This document shows positions 1 to 4,934 of a stretch of DNA of 7,704 nucleotides, one piece after another. Numbering within the stretch: position 1 is the stretch's first letter; the number at the start of each line of letters is the position of its first letter. The position numbers were made by a program, and so were the translations under genes. Source of the DNA: Spirochaetaceae bacterium (GTDB taxonomy: Bacteria > Spirochaetota > Spirochaetia > B11-G9); contig JAUVLL010000153.1 of assembly GCA_030600745.1 (NCBI GenBank), positions 1 through 7,704 of the forward strand. The letters are read 5' to 3'. Under the pieces are notes generated by a model that was not told the origin of the DNA, made no database searches, and worked only from the letters and a program-made list of their open reading frames with translations.

Positions 1-96
1 TTTACCTACCTGTCTGGCCCCACGGATAATTAAGGGTTTCCTTGTAGCAGAGTTTTTCCAGGAGATAAGATTATTCAATGCAGATCTAAACATCAT
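1..96 (-). CDS. AAA_14/DUF4143-type ATP-binding protein, N-terminal fragment cut by window edge
   Basis: The 32 codons visible begin MMFRSALNNL and end with RKPLIIRGARQVGK, reaching the window edge exactly at the Walker A lysine. This N-terminus, a short helical leader followed by RKPL-hydrophobic-RGARQVGK, is the signature of the large AAA_14 (DUF4143-containing) ATPase family, usually about 400 aa. These are accessory ATPases of poorly defined function, abundant in anaerobes and spirochaetes. Two tandem ATG codons are present (96 and 93). The AAAGGGAAG purine tract upstream is better spaced for the second (93), but either is possible. The gene points left, and its upstream region contains the 32-bp tandem duplication at 134-197. 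Family assignment is confident; the rest of the protein, including the DUF4143 part, lies outside the window. Confidence 0.85.
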   Translation of the reverse strand, partial: MMFRSALNNLISWKNSATRKPLIIRGARQVGK

Positions 97-133
97 TCTT
101 CCCTTTCATCTATAAGAAGTATATTCCCAACAA

Positions 134-197
134 TCACAAAACTCAAAGGACTTTTTGGTAATATTTCACAAAAGTCAAAGGACTTTTTGGCAAATAT
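134..197. repeat. 32-bp imperfect tandem duplication with a hairpin
   Basis: Two adjacent units of 32 bp (134-165 and 166-197) share TCACAAAA, then C/G, then TCAAAGGACTTTTTGG and an AT-rich end; about 28 of 32 positions agree. In the second unit AAAAGTC (170-176) and GACTTTT (181-187) form a perfect 7-bp stem around a 4-nt AAAG loop. The first unit has one mismatch in the stem. The period is not a multiple of three, so it is unlikely to be coding. It lies about 40 bp upstream of the ATPase start and ends just before the start-less plus-strand coding stretch. Confidence 0.75.
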
Positions 198-207
198 ATA
201 AAAATAG

Positions 208-1170
208 CATATTGCAGCAAATATATCAACAACAAATGCCACTGGAGGATACTCTACACATGAAGTAAGTGGATTAATTTATCAAGAGGATGGATTAACC
301 CAAATTGCTAATAATTCCGACGTTGATATTACAATTATTAATGAAGATGGAGGTATAAGTAAGTATTCTGATACATATATTACAGATACAGGCTATTTAC
401 TAGATACTGCAACCTTTGGCACTAATTGTATACTATTTATAGAAGTAGGTGATTCAGAACCATTTAACTATTACATTGACAATGTCGATCTGTCTGCTGC
501 AGACACTACCCTTAATCTAACACAACCTTCTTCTGTCGATTATTCTACAGTCAATGTAACAGGAGTAGACGGTACTGGTGTTATGGGAATTATGGAATAT
601 TCGAATTCAGTATCTTTTACTCAAGTTAATACTTACTTAAGTGGAACAAGTAATATAGATGTTCAGATATATAATCCAGATAGTAAAAATTTCTATTGGA
701 GTACTTTAGTTTATCAAAGTCATTTTCCTGAAATTGATGACTATACATATAACATGAAATTATCAACTCCATCAGTTCCAGGGTCTGCTGTTACATTACC
801 TGTACCTTTTTTAACAGCTCCGACACAAGCTGTACTTGGTACAAGTATTTTTTATTCAGGTGGGATTTTATCATTTTTTGGCAGTGCCGATATGTTTCAG
901 ATCACTCTGGATCCTGAAGAAGGCGGATTGTTTGGTCAAATATATACCACAACAGTTTCTGTAGATCTTCCTGCTGATATAGCAGTTATATTAGAGTCAA
1001 CCATAGATCCTTATTCCAACTGGAGTGCTGATGTTCTGTCAATGAACATTTCTTCCATTTTTGATCTGGATTTCTATTTGAGTACCCTGTATAATGATTA
1101 TCCTCCCCCGGAGTTTGATTATGCGACGGTTGGAGGAGCTAATTCAGAGAAAATAGATTTGATCCCCTGA
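208..1170 (+). pseudogene. 5'-truncated gene for a secreted/surface beta-rich protein
   Basis: The frame is open from just after a TAG at 205-207 to TGA at 1168-1170 (320 residues), yet contains no ATG, GTG or TTG before the ATG at 583. Residues encoded before 583 look like real protein continuous with the rest: rich in Ser, Thr, Asn, Asp and Tyr, alternating beta-strand-like pattern, with a stretch resembling a carboxypeptidase-regulatory or Ig-like fold (HEVSGLIYQEDGL, then SDVDITIINEDGG). There is no signal peptide or lipobox; if the original protein was exported, that part is missing. The ATG at 583 would give a 195-aa product, but no Shine-Dalgarno sequence is suitably placed and it would start inside a beta-rich region. 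I therefore read this as the remnant of a gene that lost its N-terminus at about position 200. I do not recognise a specific family. A non-standard start or expression from 583 cannot be excluded. Confidence 0.6.
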
Positions 1171-1244
1171 TTTTTATTGATAGCTCATGGATGCAAATTT
1201 TACCTGCTCAGGCTGCATCAGGATAGAAAAGTTACCTTCGATCA

Positions 1245-1280
1245 CTTCGATACATTTTGCTCCGCAAAATAGTATCGAAG
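1245..1280. repeat. Palindromic intergenic element (REP-like or bidirectional hairpin)
   Basis: CTTCGATAC (1245-1253) pairs with GTATCGAAG (1272-1280), and inside it TTTTGC (1255-1260) pairs with GCAAAA (1264-1269) around a TCC loop, with only a 1-nt/2-nt internal bulge: 15 base pairs in all. It lies between the 3' ends of two converging coding regions (the plus-strand fragment ending at 1170 and hicB ending at 1354), so it could act as a bidirectional terminator. No run of T follows on either strand, so an intrinsic terminator is not clearly supported. One arm recurs at 2541-2557 with 16 of 17 identical bases, pointing to a dispersed repeat. Confidence 0.7.
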
Positions 1281-1353
1281 CACCGGTTGCCGAATGTTTG
1301 AAGCGAAAAACCACTTCATTTACAATAACTTTATAAAATTCTCAACAGACAAT

Positions 1354-1521
1354 TCAGCATCTCTCAATAATTTTCGTAAAAGCCACTTCACGTATATTTT
1401 CCATGGCTTCATCCATAGTCTTCCCCTGTGTATAACAGCCGCTGAACAGGGGACATTCGACAACATAAAAACCATCTTCATCTTTTTCGGTTAAAATAGG
1501 TAATTGGTAATTCTTTTTCAT
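1354..1521 (-). CDS. Short HicB-like (UPF0150) antitoxin, solitary
   Basis: This 55-aa frame starts MKKNYQLPILTEKDEDGFYVVE and continues CPLFSGCYTQGKTMDEAMENIRE, a textbook HicB/UPF0150 domain: partially degraded RNase-H-like fold with the conserved EKDEDG(F/Y)YVV, CP...GC.TQG.T and EA..NI(R/K)E motifs. HicB proteins normally neutralise the small RNA-cleaving toxin HicA and often repress their own operon. The ATG at 1521 has a strong AGGTGA Shine-Dalgarno and its own promoter (1538-1566), supporting the start and the reality of the gene. The domain's usual helix after NIRE is replaced by VAFTKIIERC and a stop, so the protein is shorter than the typical 65-80 aa or more, and there is no C-terminal DNA-binding domain. 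No HicA double-stranded-RNA-binding-like frame is visible on either side. It is either an orphan antitoxin or one truncated by a frameshift. Confidence 0.8.
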   Translation of the reverse strand: MKKNYQLPILTEKDEDGFYVVECPLFSGCYTQGKTMDEAMENIREVAFTKIIERC

Positions 1522-1537
1522 CTTTCACCTCTATTTA

Positions 1538-1566
1538 ATGATACCATTTTGTATTTGAACTCTCAA
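1538..1566 (-). promoter_or_regulatory. Sigma70-type promoter for the hicB-like gene
   Basis: On the minus strand TTGAGA (1566-1561) is separated by exactly 17 bp from TATCAT (1543-1538). Transcription would start near 1531, giving a leader of about 10 nt that contains the AGGTG ribosome-binding site (1530-1526). It lies just downstream of the DUF2281-like gene's stop, so hicB can be transcribed independently. Prediction from sequence only. Confidence 0.55.
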
Positions 1567-1573
1567 GGTGATT

Positions 1574-1756
1574 TTACTTCCATACAGTATCTTCTGAATC
1601 ACCCAGCCACTCATCCACAAGATTAGCACTATGATCTGAATATGCAGGAATCTCATTATCAGTTTGTTTTTTTACCAGGTATTGTTGCTTAACAAATAGA
1701 AAATAATCATATACTTCTTTTTGAGCTTGCTCCGGTAACAACTGCCTATCCCCCAC
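1574..1756 (-). CDS. DUF2281-like putative antitoxin, possibly N-terminally truncated
   Basis: The 60-aa product has LLPEQAQKEVYDYFLFVKQQY (residues 6-26) and ends NLVDEWLGDSEDTVWK. This matches the layout of small DUF2281-type antitoxins: an LPEE.Q.EV.DF..FL amphipathic helix, then an acidic tail with a W(L)...ED.W motif. Family members usually have about ten more residues before the LPE motif. Here the frame is closed by a TAA about 18 nt upstream of a GTG start at 1756, and no Shine-Dalgarno is visible, so the N-terminus may have been lost or the gene may be decaying. It lies 28 nt after the HEPN pseudogene on the same strand, and no companion toxin is adjacent. Family assignment is from motif resemblance and is moderate. 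Confidence 0.55.
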   Translation of the reverse strand: MGDRQLLPEQAQKEVYDYFLFVKQQYLVKKQTDNEIPAYSDHSANLVDEWLGDSEDTVWK

Positions 1757-1784
1757 AACTAAAAGGAAGAGGAATTATATCAGC

Positions 1785-2051
1785 CTAAAATAATTTTATT
1801 TCTTTCCTGACGGTTTCTATAACTTCTGAAGCTGCATTTAAAGCCTGTTTTTTATCCTGCTCATTAACAGAACGTATAGAAGGATACCGGGTTAATACTA
1901 AATAAGCTTTTAATGCCTTTTCAACTGTTTGTTAGCAGTGAAAGCAAATGATTTCGAATGGTTCAGGATACATTGATGTTAAAAACTCAGCAGATTTCAA
2001 ATCTTTTTCTGCATATGTTATCCATTCGTTAATTATGTCTTTCTTTTTCAT
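1785..2051 (-). pseudogene. HEPN-domain toxin pseudogene (nonsense codon plus internal deletion)
   Basis: Reading from ATG at 2051, the frame gives KKKDIINEWITYAEKDLKSA, then FEIICFHC, an in-frame TAA (1932-1934), then QTVEKALKAYLVL, TRYPSIRSVNEQ and QALNAASEVIETVRKEI to a TAG at 1785-1787. This is the standard HEPN toxin layout: W...AE.DL..A, CFHCQQ..EK.LKA.L, then RYP...EDA..AL..A..I...V. The TAA occupies the position where the family has a Gln codon (CAA to TAA is one C-to-T change). The segment normally lying between LKA.L and RYP, about 30-40 residues with the conserved histidine of the THDL region, is missing. Only 89 codons remain against the usual 125-140. It sits 14 nt downstream of the MNT partner, as in MNT-HEPN operons. 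The RNase toxin cannot be functional as read. Confidence 0.85.
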
Positions 2052-2065
2052 AATTCTATTGCAGT

Positions 2066-2356
2066 TTAAGCCATTTCCGCTTCCATTGTTATAGGCAGTG
2101 CTGCTCTATCTTCAAATGTTTTTTTATAATACACCAAAATATCCAGTGCCGAATGTAATATGGGGTGAATTTCTCTTCTAATATTTCGGCTTATTTCTAA
2201 TAGCCGTTCCTGGGGATTATCTATAATAATGCAGAGGTCAATATCACTTTTTTTTGTTGCTGAGTCTTTAGCATGGGAACCGAAAAGAAGAATTTTTGAG
2301 TGGTTGTAATTGTTTCGTATAATATTTGCTGCTTGCTTTAAAACAGAATCTTCCAA
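2066..2356 (-). CDS. MNT-type minimal nucleotidyltransferase (antitoxin of a HEPN/MNT module)
   Basis: The 96-aa protein contains the nucleotidyltransferase motif FGSHAKDSATKKSDIDL (G26, S27, D38, D40) and a third acidic residue in ALDILVYY (D72), so the catalytic triad looks complete. MNT proteins paired with HEPN toxins neutralise them by transferring nucleotides to a conserved tyrosine of the HEPN active region (family knowledge). The start is TTG at 2354-2356: an AGGAG sequence lies 8 nt upstream and a TAA closes the frame just before it, so no other start is possible. A TATAAT promoter lies at 2388-2393. The partner HEPN gene, 14 nt downstream, is a pseudogene, leaving this antitoxin without its cognate toxin although it is itself intact. 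Length is normal to slightly short for the family. Confidence 0.88.
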   Translation of the reverse strand: MEDSVLKQAANIIRNNYNHSKILLFGSHAKDSATKKSDIDLCIIIDNPQERLLEISRNIRREIHPILHSALDILVYYKKTFEDRAALPITMEAEMA

Positions 2357-2377
2357 TCCAACTGCTCCTATAACTTA

Positions 2378-2410
2378 TTTCTACTAAATTATAGCATGGA
2401 ATAGTAGAAA
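2378..2410 (-). promoter_or_regulatory. Promoter of the MNT gene flanked by a 9-bp inverted repeat (candidate operator)
   Basis: On the minus strand a perfect TATAAT (2393-2388) lies about 7 bp before a likely start of transcription, giving a leader of roughly 25 nt with the AGGAG site. The -35 is weak (TTTCTT, 17 bp upstream). The -10 sits inside a perfect inverted repeat, TTTCTACTA (2378-2386) and TAGTAGAAA (2402-2410), separated by 15 bp. This geometry suits autorepression; the binding factor is not known. Confidence 0.55.
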
Positions 2411-2517
2411 AAGAAATATGGGAAGGCATTCCAGATTCTTGTAGGTTTTCGAGAGGCTTTATATTCCTCGGTAGTACACACCGTTTATTGGAGGGAGCTT
2501 AGGATATGTGGGAAAGA

Positions 2518-2535
2518 TCTCTGGAGTTTCAGAGA
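2518..2535. other. Small hairpin downstream of vapC
   Basis: TCTCTG (2518-2523) pairs with CAGAGA (2530-2535) around a 6-nt loop, about 50 bp past the vapC stop. On the minus strand it is followed by TCTTTCCC, a poor T tract, so it is at best a weak terminator. Confidence 0.3.
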
Positions 2536-2538
2536 CAA

Positions 2539-2557
2539 GAGCAAAATTGTATCGAAG
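2539..2557. repeat. Half copy of the 1245-1280 palindromic element
   Basis: GCAAAATTGTATCGAAG (2541-2557) matches 16 of 17 bases at 1264-1280. The preceding GA also matches the inverted arm, which reads GAGCAAAATGTATCGAAGT on the minus strand. The complementary arm is absent here, so it is a solo arm. It lies in the 229-bp gap between vapC (stop at 2586) and the MNT start; I see no gene in that gap. Confidence 0.6.
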
Positions 2558-2585
2558 TAACCGTGTAATAGAAACATAGACAGTA

Positions 2586-3020
2586 CTAAACCAACGGATT
2601 CCTAACAGTTAGCCCCGGAAAACGTGAAAAATCCCGATCTGCTGACCAGAGTTCATCTACACCATGGGATAAGCATATAGCTGCAATTCTTGCATCATGT
2701 ATACGTGGACCTTTAACCTGGGAAGCTTCAAGTATATGTTTTAAATATCTGAAATAGACTTCTTCTGATTCCCCAATTAATGAAAATGTGGGACATTCCA
2801 TCCAGCTTTCTACCTGACTAATTGCATCTGTAAGTGGAGTTGGAGGTGAATAAATCTTGGTATGTGTAGTTATTGCCAGGAACTCATGGACCGCCGGCCA
2901 TGGGATCGCCCACAATCTTCCTGATTCAGCAAGCTCCTTTATTGCCTTAAAAGCTGATCTATAAAAAACAGAATCTTCTCTATGAGAGTAAACAAGAATG
3001 TTGGTATCTATTGCTATCAT
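2586..3020 (-). CDS. vapC: VapC-type PIN-domain ribonuclease toxin
   Basis: The 144-aa product is a full PIN domain. It opens MIAIDTNILVY, with the first catalytic aspartate D5; the second acidic residue is E46 in VHEFLAI; the third is D109 in IHDARIAA; the fourth motif is WSADRDFSRF (D128, D130). These carboxylates coordinate Mg2+ for single-strand RNA cleavage, classically of tRNA or rRNA sites. Length is typical. Its ATG overlaps the vapB TGA by 4 nt (ATGA, 3017-3020), giving translational coupling, and a purine-rich AAGGGG stretch precedes it. All key residues are present, so in contrast to the neighbouring HEPN gene this toxin is probably active and held in check by VapB. Its RNA target cannot be told from sequence. 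Confidence 0.93.
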   Translation of the reverse strand: MIAIDTNILVYSHREDSVFYRSAFKAIKELAESGRLWAIPWPAVHEFLAITTHTKIYSPPTPLTDAISQVESWMECPTFSLIGESEEVYFRYLKHILEASQVKGPRIHDARIAAICLSHGVDELWSADRDFSRFPGLTVRNPLV

Positions 3021-3265
3021 CCGCCCCTTCCCTCATATATTTTATTACGGATTTTCTCCCAGGCGCCCTCTTCAACTCCTTCACAAACACCATTTCCTTT
3101 AAATGAATTATTTTTAAATTTATATTGGCCTTTTAATTTCTTTTGCTGGTCAAGATAGAGTAGGATTGCTTTCTCCATCAATTTTTTCATAGTTGTATTT
3201 TTTTCATGAGCGTTTTTCTTTAATTGATTGATAAGAACATCATTTATTTCAACAGTTGTTTTCAT
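3017..3265 (-). CDS. vapB: VapB-type ribbon-helix-helix antitoxin
   Basis: Starting at the ATG at 3265, the product is 82 aa. Residues 1-40 (MKTTVEINDVLINQLKKNAH onward to LLYLDQQ) form a typical ribbon-helix-helix DNA-binding domain. The tail has the VapB toxin-binding pattern FKGNGV (55-60) and AWEKIRNKIYEGRG (68-81), which normally wraps the VapC active site. The frame stays open upstream to 3508, but the MKTTVEI start is the family start and the extension would run across the promoter, the palindrome and the M20 gene, so I reject it. There is no obvious Shine-Dalgarno before 3265; the leader is very AT-rich and may be nearly absent. The RHH domain is expected to bind the inverted repeats at 3283-3340 and repress the operon. 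Confidence 0.92.
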   Translation of the reverse strand: MKTTVEINDVLINQLKKNAHEKNTTMKKLMEKAILLYLDQQKKLKGQYKFKNNSFKGNGVCEGVEEGAWEKIRNKIYEGRGG

Positions 3266-3271
3266 GTTTAT

Positions 3272-3300
3272 AAAATAATATTTATACGGGTAACTGTCAA
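3272..3300 (-). promoter_or_regulatory. Candidate vapBC promoter
   Basis: A consensus TTGACA (3300-3295, minus strand) lies between the outer and inner arms of the palindrome. The -10 is ambiguous: TATTTT at 17 bp (3277-3272) or TATTAT at 14 bp (3280-3275). Either would start transcription within a few bases of the vapB ATG, suggesting a very short or leaderless transcript. Confidence 0.5.
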
Positions 3301-3340
3301 TAAGAATATGGGTACCCATATTTAATAAGTTACCTGTATA
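3283..3340. promoter_or_regulatory. Nested inverted repeats, candidate VapB(C) operator
   Basis: An 18-bp perfect palindrome, AATATGGGTACCCATATT (3305-3322), is enclosed by a second inverted repeat: TATACGGGTAACT (3283-3295) against AGTTACCTGTATA (3328-3340), 12 of 13 bases complementary. The inner element contains GGGTACCC and the outer arms contain GGGTAACT/AGTTACC, so both carry a related GGTA core. The structure sits between vapB (minus) and the M20 gene (plus) and surrounds the vapB -35. It fits cooperative binding by VapB RHH dimers and could also affect the divergent gene. Confidence 0.7.
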
Positions 3341-3351
3341 TTTTCTTTTGT

Positions 3352-3380
3352 TTGTCAAAACCCTCATTCTCATATAAAAT
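3352..3380 (+). promoter_or_regulatory. Candidate promoter of the M20 peptidase gene
   Basis: TTGTCA (3352-3357) is followed after 17 bp by TAAAAT (3375-3380). The predicted transcription start falls about 3 nt before the ATG at 3390, and no Shine-Dalgarno sequence is visible, so translation may be leaderless. Confidence 0.45.
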
Positions 3381-3389
3381 ACTTCCATT

Positions 3390-4841
3390 ATGATGCTACC
3401 AATACTGTTAATACTCCTTATTGGAGTCCTTGTCTTCAGAACTATTGCATACAGAGATGTGCCTTCATCAAACTCAAAAGAAACTTTTACTCCTTCACCT
3501 GTTTCCAAAGAAGCAATTAATCGCTTGTCGAAATTTATTCAGCTAAAAACTGTTACCTATAACGATTTTTCTAAAATAGACATGGAAGAGCATAGAAAGG
3601 TGGAAGGATTTTTTAAAGAAAATTTTCCCCTTTGTACTAAAACTCTTGATTTTAAAAAATTAAATGACTTTGCCTATATTTTCCGTTGGGATGGTAAAGC
3701 CGGAAGTATAGCCAGAGGTAAAAAACCAGTTCTATTTATGGCTCATTTTGATGTGGTTCCTGTGCAGGATGAAGGGTGGGATTTCCCTCCATTCAGCGGT
3801 GAAGTAAAAGATGGTAATATTCCTGGGCGTGGGACACTGGATACTAAAAACTCTCTATTAGGTATTCTGGAATCTGCAGAAAAACTAATTTCTGAGGGTT
3901 ACAAACCTGAATCAACTCTCTATTTTGCATTTGGCGGCGATGAAGAGGTTATGGGTCTTCAGGGGGCTGTTAAAATAGTAGAGTATTTTCAAAGTCAGAA
4001 TATCAGCTTTGACTGGGTTCTGGATGAAGGCTCTATAATAGCAAAAAACATGCTTACAATGACAGATAGACCTTTAGCTCTTATTGGAATAGCAGAGAAG
4101 GGATTTGCAAATGTAAGGCTTATTGCTCATGGAGAGCCGGGACATGCCTCTATGCCTCCGAAACATACTGCAGCCGGACTTATAGGAAGGGCAGTTTACA
4201 AGCTGGAAAATAATCCTTTTCCTGTAAAATTAACAATAACGGTAAGGGGATTTTTGAAATCACTTGTTCCATATGTAAGTTTTTCTCTTGCTCTTGTATT
4301 CAGTAATCTCTGGCTTTTTGCTCCTGTAGTTAAACTAATATTTAAGAAGAATCCTAAAACAGCAGCAATGGTTCGTACCACTCAGGCTGCAACAATTCTT
4401 AAAGGAAGTAAAAAGGATAATATCCTGCCGGATAAGGCAGAAGCTATTGTTAATGTAAGGATATTGCCTGGGGAGACAAAATCAGAAGTATTACAAAGAA
4501 TGAGATCTGTTGTAAAAGATCCTCAGGTATTTGTAGAATTTACAAATGAGGAGGATGCAAGTAATCCTGTGAGTGAATCGAGTAGTTCTGCTGAGGGTTA
4601 TACAAAAATAATGAAAACAGTTCATAAAGTTTACCCCGAAGCTATTGTTTCCCCCTTTCTGGTTACAGCGACAACAGACTCCAGGCACTACAAGAATATT
4701 GCAGATAATATCTATCGCTTTGTTCCAATGGTGCTAACCAGTGAAGATATAAAGAAAATACACGGTTTTAATGAATCAATCTCCATAGAAAATTATGCAT
4801 TGATAATTAACTTCTTTACTGAACTTATGGAAAGTATTTAG
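3390..4841 (+). CDS. Membrane-anchored M20 family zinc metallopeptidase (carboxypeptidase S-like)
   Basis: The 483-aa protein starts with an uncleaved signal-anchor-like segment (MMLPILLILLIGVLVF, residues 1-16), followed by an M20/CPS1-type catalytic domain. Visible motifs are MAHFDVVPV (H119, D121), GRGTLDTKNS (bridging D151), FGGDEEVMG (catalytic E185, ligand E186), LDEGS (D212) and KKIHGFNES (final zinc ligand H458). The dimerisation or lid domain contains GEPGHASMPP (H252) and probably a second hydrophobic stretch near residues 295-318. Such enzymes hydrolyse peptides or N-acyl amino acids using two zinc ions; substrate cannot be predicted. The CPS1-like subgroup is typically membrane associated and this length fits. 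The ATG ATG pair at 3390 is the only start, as a stop lies 13-15 nt upstream and the next Met is beyond the anchor. Its promoter region is shared with vapBC. Confidence 0.88.
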   Translation: MMLPILLILLIGVLVFRTIAYRDVPSSNSKETFTPSPVSKEAINRLSKFIQLKTVTYNDFSKIDMEEHRKVEGFFKENFPLCTKTLDFKKLNDFAYIFRWDGKAGSIARGKKPVLFMAHFDVVPVQDEGWDFPPFSGEVKDGNIPGRGTLDTKNSLLGILESAEKLISEGYKPESTLYFAFGGDEEVMGLQGAVKIVEYFQSQNISFDWVLDEGSIIAKNMLTMTDRPLALIGIAEKGFANVRLIAHGEPGHASMPPKHTAAGLIGRAVYKLENNPFPVKLTITVRGFLKSLVPYVSFSLALVFSNLWLFAPVVKLIFKKNPKTAAMVRTTQAATILKGSKKDNILPDKAEAIVNVRILPGETKSEVLQRMRSVVKDPQVFVEFTNEEDASNPVSESSSSAEGYTKIMKTVHKVYPEAIVSPFLVTATTDSRHYKNIADNIYRFVPMVLTSEDIKKIHGFNESISIENYALIINFFTELMESI

Positions 4842-4853
4842 AGAAAGTTCAGT
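4818..4853. other. Inverted repeat spanning the M20 gene stop codon
   Basis: ACTGAACTT (4818-4826) and AAGTTCAGT (4845-4853) are perfect 9-bp complements around an 18-nt loop that includes the end of the coding sequence and most of the TAG stop. No T tract follows, so a standard intrinsic terminator is not supported. It could be a protective 3' hairpin or a processing site before rsmE. Confidence 0.45.
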
Positions 4854-4934
4854 GATGGGCTATTATCATGTTATACCTCTATACAATAAAATGCATTATA
4901 AAAAGCATAATATTATAAGGATAGAGAGGATAAG

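Noticed and set aside
134..197. Possible CRISPR array
   Set aside because: The two units are directly adjacent with no spacers between them, and there are only two copies and no cas genes.
93..242. Minus-strand frame of about 49 codons, GTG at 242 to a TGA overlapping the ATPase ATG
   Set aside because: It runs through the 32-bp tandem repeat, whose period is not a multiple of three, has no good ribosome-binding site and matches nothing I know.
1294..1494. 66-aa plus-strand frame
   Set aside because: It is antisense to the clearly recognisable HicB-like gene and resembles no protein family.
2400..2560. Plus-strand open stretch (GKAFQILVGFREALYSSVV...) in the vapC-MNT gap
   Set aside because: It is preceded by two in-frame stops and no start codon, and no family is recognisable; likely chance openness.
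3266..3508. N-terminal extension of the vapB frame giving 163 aa
   Set aside because: It would run through the palindrome, the promoter region and the start of the M20 gene on the other strand; the family start is MKTTVEI at 3265.
4196..4688. Minus-strand frames of 61 and 65 aa within the M20 gene
   Set aside because: They are shadows of a gene with full catalytic motifs and have no independent support.
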